Both the position numbers and the translations under genes were made by a program. The notes beneath the pieces were generated by a model that was not told the origin of the DNA, made no database searches, and was given only the letters and a program-made list of their open reading frames with translations. A stretch of 34,686 nt of DNA from Rhizobiales bacterium 65-9. GTDB lineage: Bacteria; Pseudomonadota; Alphaproteobacteria; Rhizobiales; Beijerinckiaceae. Shown piece by piece: positions 32,595-34,686 of the stretch. Numbering within the stretch: position 1 is the stretch's first letter; the number at the start of each line of letters is the position of its first letter. The DNA is taken from NCBI GenBank assembly GCA_001899525.1, contig MKVY01000033.1, positions 178,696 to 213,381 of the forward strand, in the 5' to 3' direction.

Positions 32595-34061
32595 TCAGCC
32601 CGCCGCCGGAATCTGGGGACCCTGCATCTCGCGCGCCGACTTCAACGCCTGCTGAAGCTGCGCGCGCTCCTTGCGGTCGGTATCGAGCGCGCCCTCGGCC
32701 AGCGCCTTGAGCACGCGCTCGCGCTCATAGCTCTCGGTCAGCGTCTTGATGGTGTCCTCGGCGCGCTCGCGCTCGGCGTTGAAGCGCTCGCTCTCGATCG
32801 CGATGCGCGCCTGCATGGATTCGACCTGCTGCTTCAGCTTGCCGATCTCGGCGTCCTTCTGCTTGATCGCCTTGAGCATGGGCTTCACGCGCTGCAACAG
32901 CTTGGCCTGCGCCTGCTCAAGCTCGGAGACGCGGTCCGCGCGCTCCTTGTTGAGCAGATCGTAGTTCTGCTGCTTCTGCTCCAGGGCCGCGACCTTCGCG
33001 AGCGCCTCCTGCGAGCGGCGCTCCTCCTGACGAAGGTCGTCGGTCTTGGACTGCAGATCGTCGCGGCTTTCGCCGAGCAGACGCTCATTGACCTCGGCGC
33101 GCGATTTGAGCGCCTCGAGCTGCGTCTGCAGCGACTGCACGTCAGCGCTGTGAGCATCCGTCGCCTGCTGCCAGAGGCCGCGCATGCGCGTGTGCTCGGC
33201 CTGATATTTCGCAACCTCCGCGTCGCGCGCGGCGACCTGCTGAAGCGCCGTCTCCCAGGCGATGTTGGTGTCGTCAAGATCCGTTTTGAGACGCGCGGCG
33301 GTCTGCTGCGAATCGTTCAGCGCCGTCTGCAGCGACATCTCATTCTGCTCAAGCACCGCGACGCGATGACGCTCGGCCGCGAGCTCGGACTGCAGCGAGG
33401 AGATCAGCGCGTCGGCGTCGCGGATGGTCTGCTGCGCGGTCTGCAACTCGCCGGTGAGATAGGCGATGTGCGCGTCCATCTCCTGCCGCTGGACGGCGCC
33501 GACCGCGAGCTGGGCCGCATTCTCGATCGCATCGTTCTCGAGCGTCTCAACGCGCGCCTCGGTCGCAGCGAGGCCTTCGCGCAGCCGCTCGGACTCCATG
33601 CGCAGAAGCTCGTTGTCGGATTTGTGGAACTCGTTCTCGTCATGGAGCGCATTGAAGCGGGCGCGCAATTCCCCATGAGCGTCGCGCTCGACATTGAAGA
33701 TGGCGTTGCGCTGAACCAGCTCGGCCTTGGTCTGCTCGAGTTCGCGCATCGTGACGTCGAACTGGCTGAAAACGGACGCGAGTTCGTCGTTCAGCGTCGT
33801 GAAGGTCTGCACCTTCGTGATGATGTCGATGCAGCGGTTGCGGATCAGTTCGTTGTCGCGCCCGACGCTGTCGGCCTCATTGGCCGACATCAGAGGCCTG
33901 TCCTCCTCGAAAGGGAACCCGACCTCGCGCGAGATGTCCGCAGCGTCCTCAACACCGTCCATGACCCGATTATCGCGCGCCGCAGCGCCGACGGCAATCA
34001 AGGCCGTGGTCTTGCCGCCAACCGCAGCCAACGCAGTCGCCTTGCCGATGATACTGAACAT
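32595..34061 (-). CDS. Long coiled-coil protein, crescentin-like candidate
   Basis: A 488-residue acidic protein that is almost entirely coiled coil from about residue 75 to 480, rich in Glu, Gln, Ala and Leu in heptad spacing (for example ELEQTKAELVQRNAIF; KQKDAEIGKLKQQVESMQAR). The first 45 residues are different: a short Ala/Gly-rich stretch (MFSIIGKATALAAVGGKTTA) without a proper signal peptide. Length and layout resemble the intermediate-filament-like protein crescentin (CreS), but coiled coils attract false matches, so this is only a candidate. A roughly 10-residue tail (QGPQIPAAG) ends the protein. The start has GGAG 7 bases upstream. It converges on the TetR-type gene with a 4-base gap. 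Confidence 0.7.
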   Translation of the reverse strand: MFSIIGKATALAAVGGKTTALIAVGAAARDNRVMDGVEDAADISREVGFPFEEDRPLMSANEADSVGRDNELIRNRCIDIITKVQTFTTLNDELASVFSQFDVTMRELEQTKAELVQRNAIFNVERDAHGELRARFNALHDENEFHKSDNELLRMESERLREGLAATEARVETLENDAIENAAQLAVGAVQRQEMDAHIAYLTGELQTAQQTIRDADALISSLQSELAAERHRVAVLEQNEMSLQTALNDSQQTAARLKTDLDDTNIAWETALQQVAARDAEVAKYQAEHTRMRGLWQQATDAHSADVQSLQTQLEALKSRAEVNERLLGESRDDLQSKTDDLRQEERRSQEALAKVAALEQKQQNYDLLNKERADRVSELEQAQAKLLQRVKPMLKAIKQKDAEIGKLKQQVESMQARIAIESERFNAERERAEDTIKTLTESYERERVLKALAEGALDTDRKERAQLQQALKSAREMQGPQIPAAG

Positions 34062-34289
34062 GAAAGGCTCCGCTCTACTCAATTACTGCTGCAAACCGGC
34101 GCTCAAACGAGCGGGAAGGGTCCGCCGCCAGACAACGGGAGAGTGGTGGCGCCAATCAAATGACGGTTCAATCTTCATACAAAATTAACCCTAAGGCGCG
34201 CCCGAAACGTTAACGACGCCCTTTTCCGGAGAACGCCCTGCCGCGCTGCTGCGGCGGCCAGGATTGCGAAATGTTCATCTGCGGCTTCT

Positions 34290-34333
34290 TGACCGGAAGC
34301 GCAAGCGCCGCTATGTAAATGTTATTAACATTG
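34290..34333 (+). promoter_or_regulatory. Promoter and operator-like palindrome of the DUF2852 gene
   Basis: TTGACC (34290-34295) and TATGTA (34313-34318) are exactly 17 bases apart. Immediately after the -10 comes the perfect palindrome AATGTTATTAACATT (34319-34333, arms of 7 around one base), which would cover the transcription start. The ribosome site GAGGAGGT and ATG 34348 follow. The geometry suggests repression by a dimeric regulator. Confidence 0.7.
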
Positions 34334-34347
34334 ACATCGAGGAGGTC

Positions 34348-34686
34348 ATGACAGGCTTTTCGGCAGCAGTCGGCGATGTGACCACGCGACTGGATCACTA
34401 CGGCAAACCGGCCTGGATCGCTTTGACGGTCCTCGGCTTCATCTTGTTCTGGCCCATCGGGCTGGCTCTTCTGTTCTTCACCATATGGAGTGGACGCATG
34501 GGTTGTGGAGCTTACGCGCGTCAGGGCGCCTGGGATGATCGTTTCGCCGGACGGCGCGACCGCTGGGAGCGAAAGATGGCCCGCATGCAGGAAAAAATGG
34601 CGCGCTGGGGCGGCGGACCGCGCCACGGCTTCGCGCCGACCGGCAATCGCGCCTTCGACGAGTATCGCGACCAGACGCTCCAGCGG
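34348..34686 (+). CDS. DUF2852 membrane protein (partial, runs off window)
   Basis: The first 113 codons are visible. After a short N-terminus comes one strong membrane helix (ALTVLGFILFWPIGLALLFF), the characteristic core of the alphaproteobacterial DUF2852 family, then a basic, Arg/Met/Trp-rich cytoplasmic region (RRDRWERKMARMQEKMARWG) and, near the edge, FDEYRDQTLQR, which also fits the family. Function unknown. The ribosome site GAGGAGGT is close to ideal, and a promoter with an operator-like palindrome lies just upstream, so the gene is probably inducible and strongly translated. Confidence 0.82.
   Translation, partial: MTGFSAAVGDVTTRLDHYGKPAWIALTVLGFILFWPIGLALLFFTIWSGRMGCGAYARQGAWDDRFAGRRDRWERKMARMQEKMARWGGGPRHGFAPTGNRAFDEYRDQTLQR

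Overview
The window is a GC-rich (by eye about two-thirds G+C) chromosomal segment of an alphaproteobacterium, most likely order Hyphomicrobiales (Rhizobiales). Evidence: 30S protein S2 has the long C-terminal extension seen in that group; the order of an ECHDC3-like crotonase, a PaaI-type thioesterase and rplM-rpsI is familiar there; small DUF2842 and DUF2852 proteins are present; and so is a REP-like palindrome common in rhizobial genomes. A Methylocystis/Methylosinus/Beijerinckiaceae-type host is plausible, but no marker gene in the window proves it.

Layout. 1-4.1 kb: the start of cfa (cut by the window edge), rplM-rpsI with a clear promoter and terminator, a hotdog thioesterase, a crotonase-fold protein lacking both catalytic glutamates, and a conserved hypothetical with a His-rich tail. 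4.3-11.3 kb: a CoA-binding protein, an ABC-2 exporter set (periplasmic adaptor broken by a frameshift, ATPase, permease), an FAD monooxygenase, a periplasmic ClpP-fold protein and O-acetylhomoserine sulfhydrylase. 11.3-14.3 kb: palindromic repeats, an alpha/beta-hydrolase lipoprotein, heme A synthase (ctaA) and a DUF2842 membrane protein.

14.3-25 kb is a polysaccharide locus: a NodB-type deacetylase, a CelD/FemAB-type acyltransferase, a Wzz-type chain-length protein with a degenerate kinase domain, and the co-directional run Wza-like lipoprotein, GT4 glycosyltransferase, polyprenyl-phosphate sugar transferase and Wzy-like polymerase. A second GT4 converges on the polymerase gene. This covers priming, extension, polymerisation, length control and export, but no Wzx flippase is visible.

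25.1-27.2 kb is rpsB-tsf, with an intrinsic-terminator-like hairpin between the two genes and a strong terminator after tsf. 27.5-34.7 kb holds a Tae4-like amidase with an extra C-terminal domain and no visible immunity gene, a ClC-type channel/antiporter with unusual selectivity motifs, gabD divergent from a TetR-family regulator, a long crescentin-like coiled-coil protein, and the start of a DUF2852 membrane protein behind a promoter with an operator-like palindrome.

No tRNA, rRNA, CRISPR array, transposase or prophage gene was recognised. No gene-free stretch exceeds 300 bases; the longest (27245-27521 and 34062-34347) are divergent promoter regions. The best leads for something new are the amidase at 27522-28385, the degenerate kinase domain in the Wzz-type protein, and the frameshifted exporter adaptor whose reading frame now runs into the ATPase.
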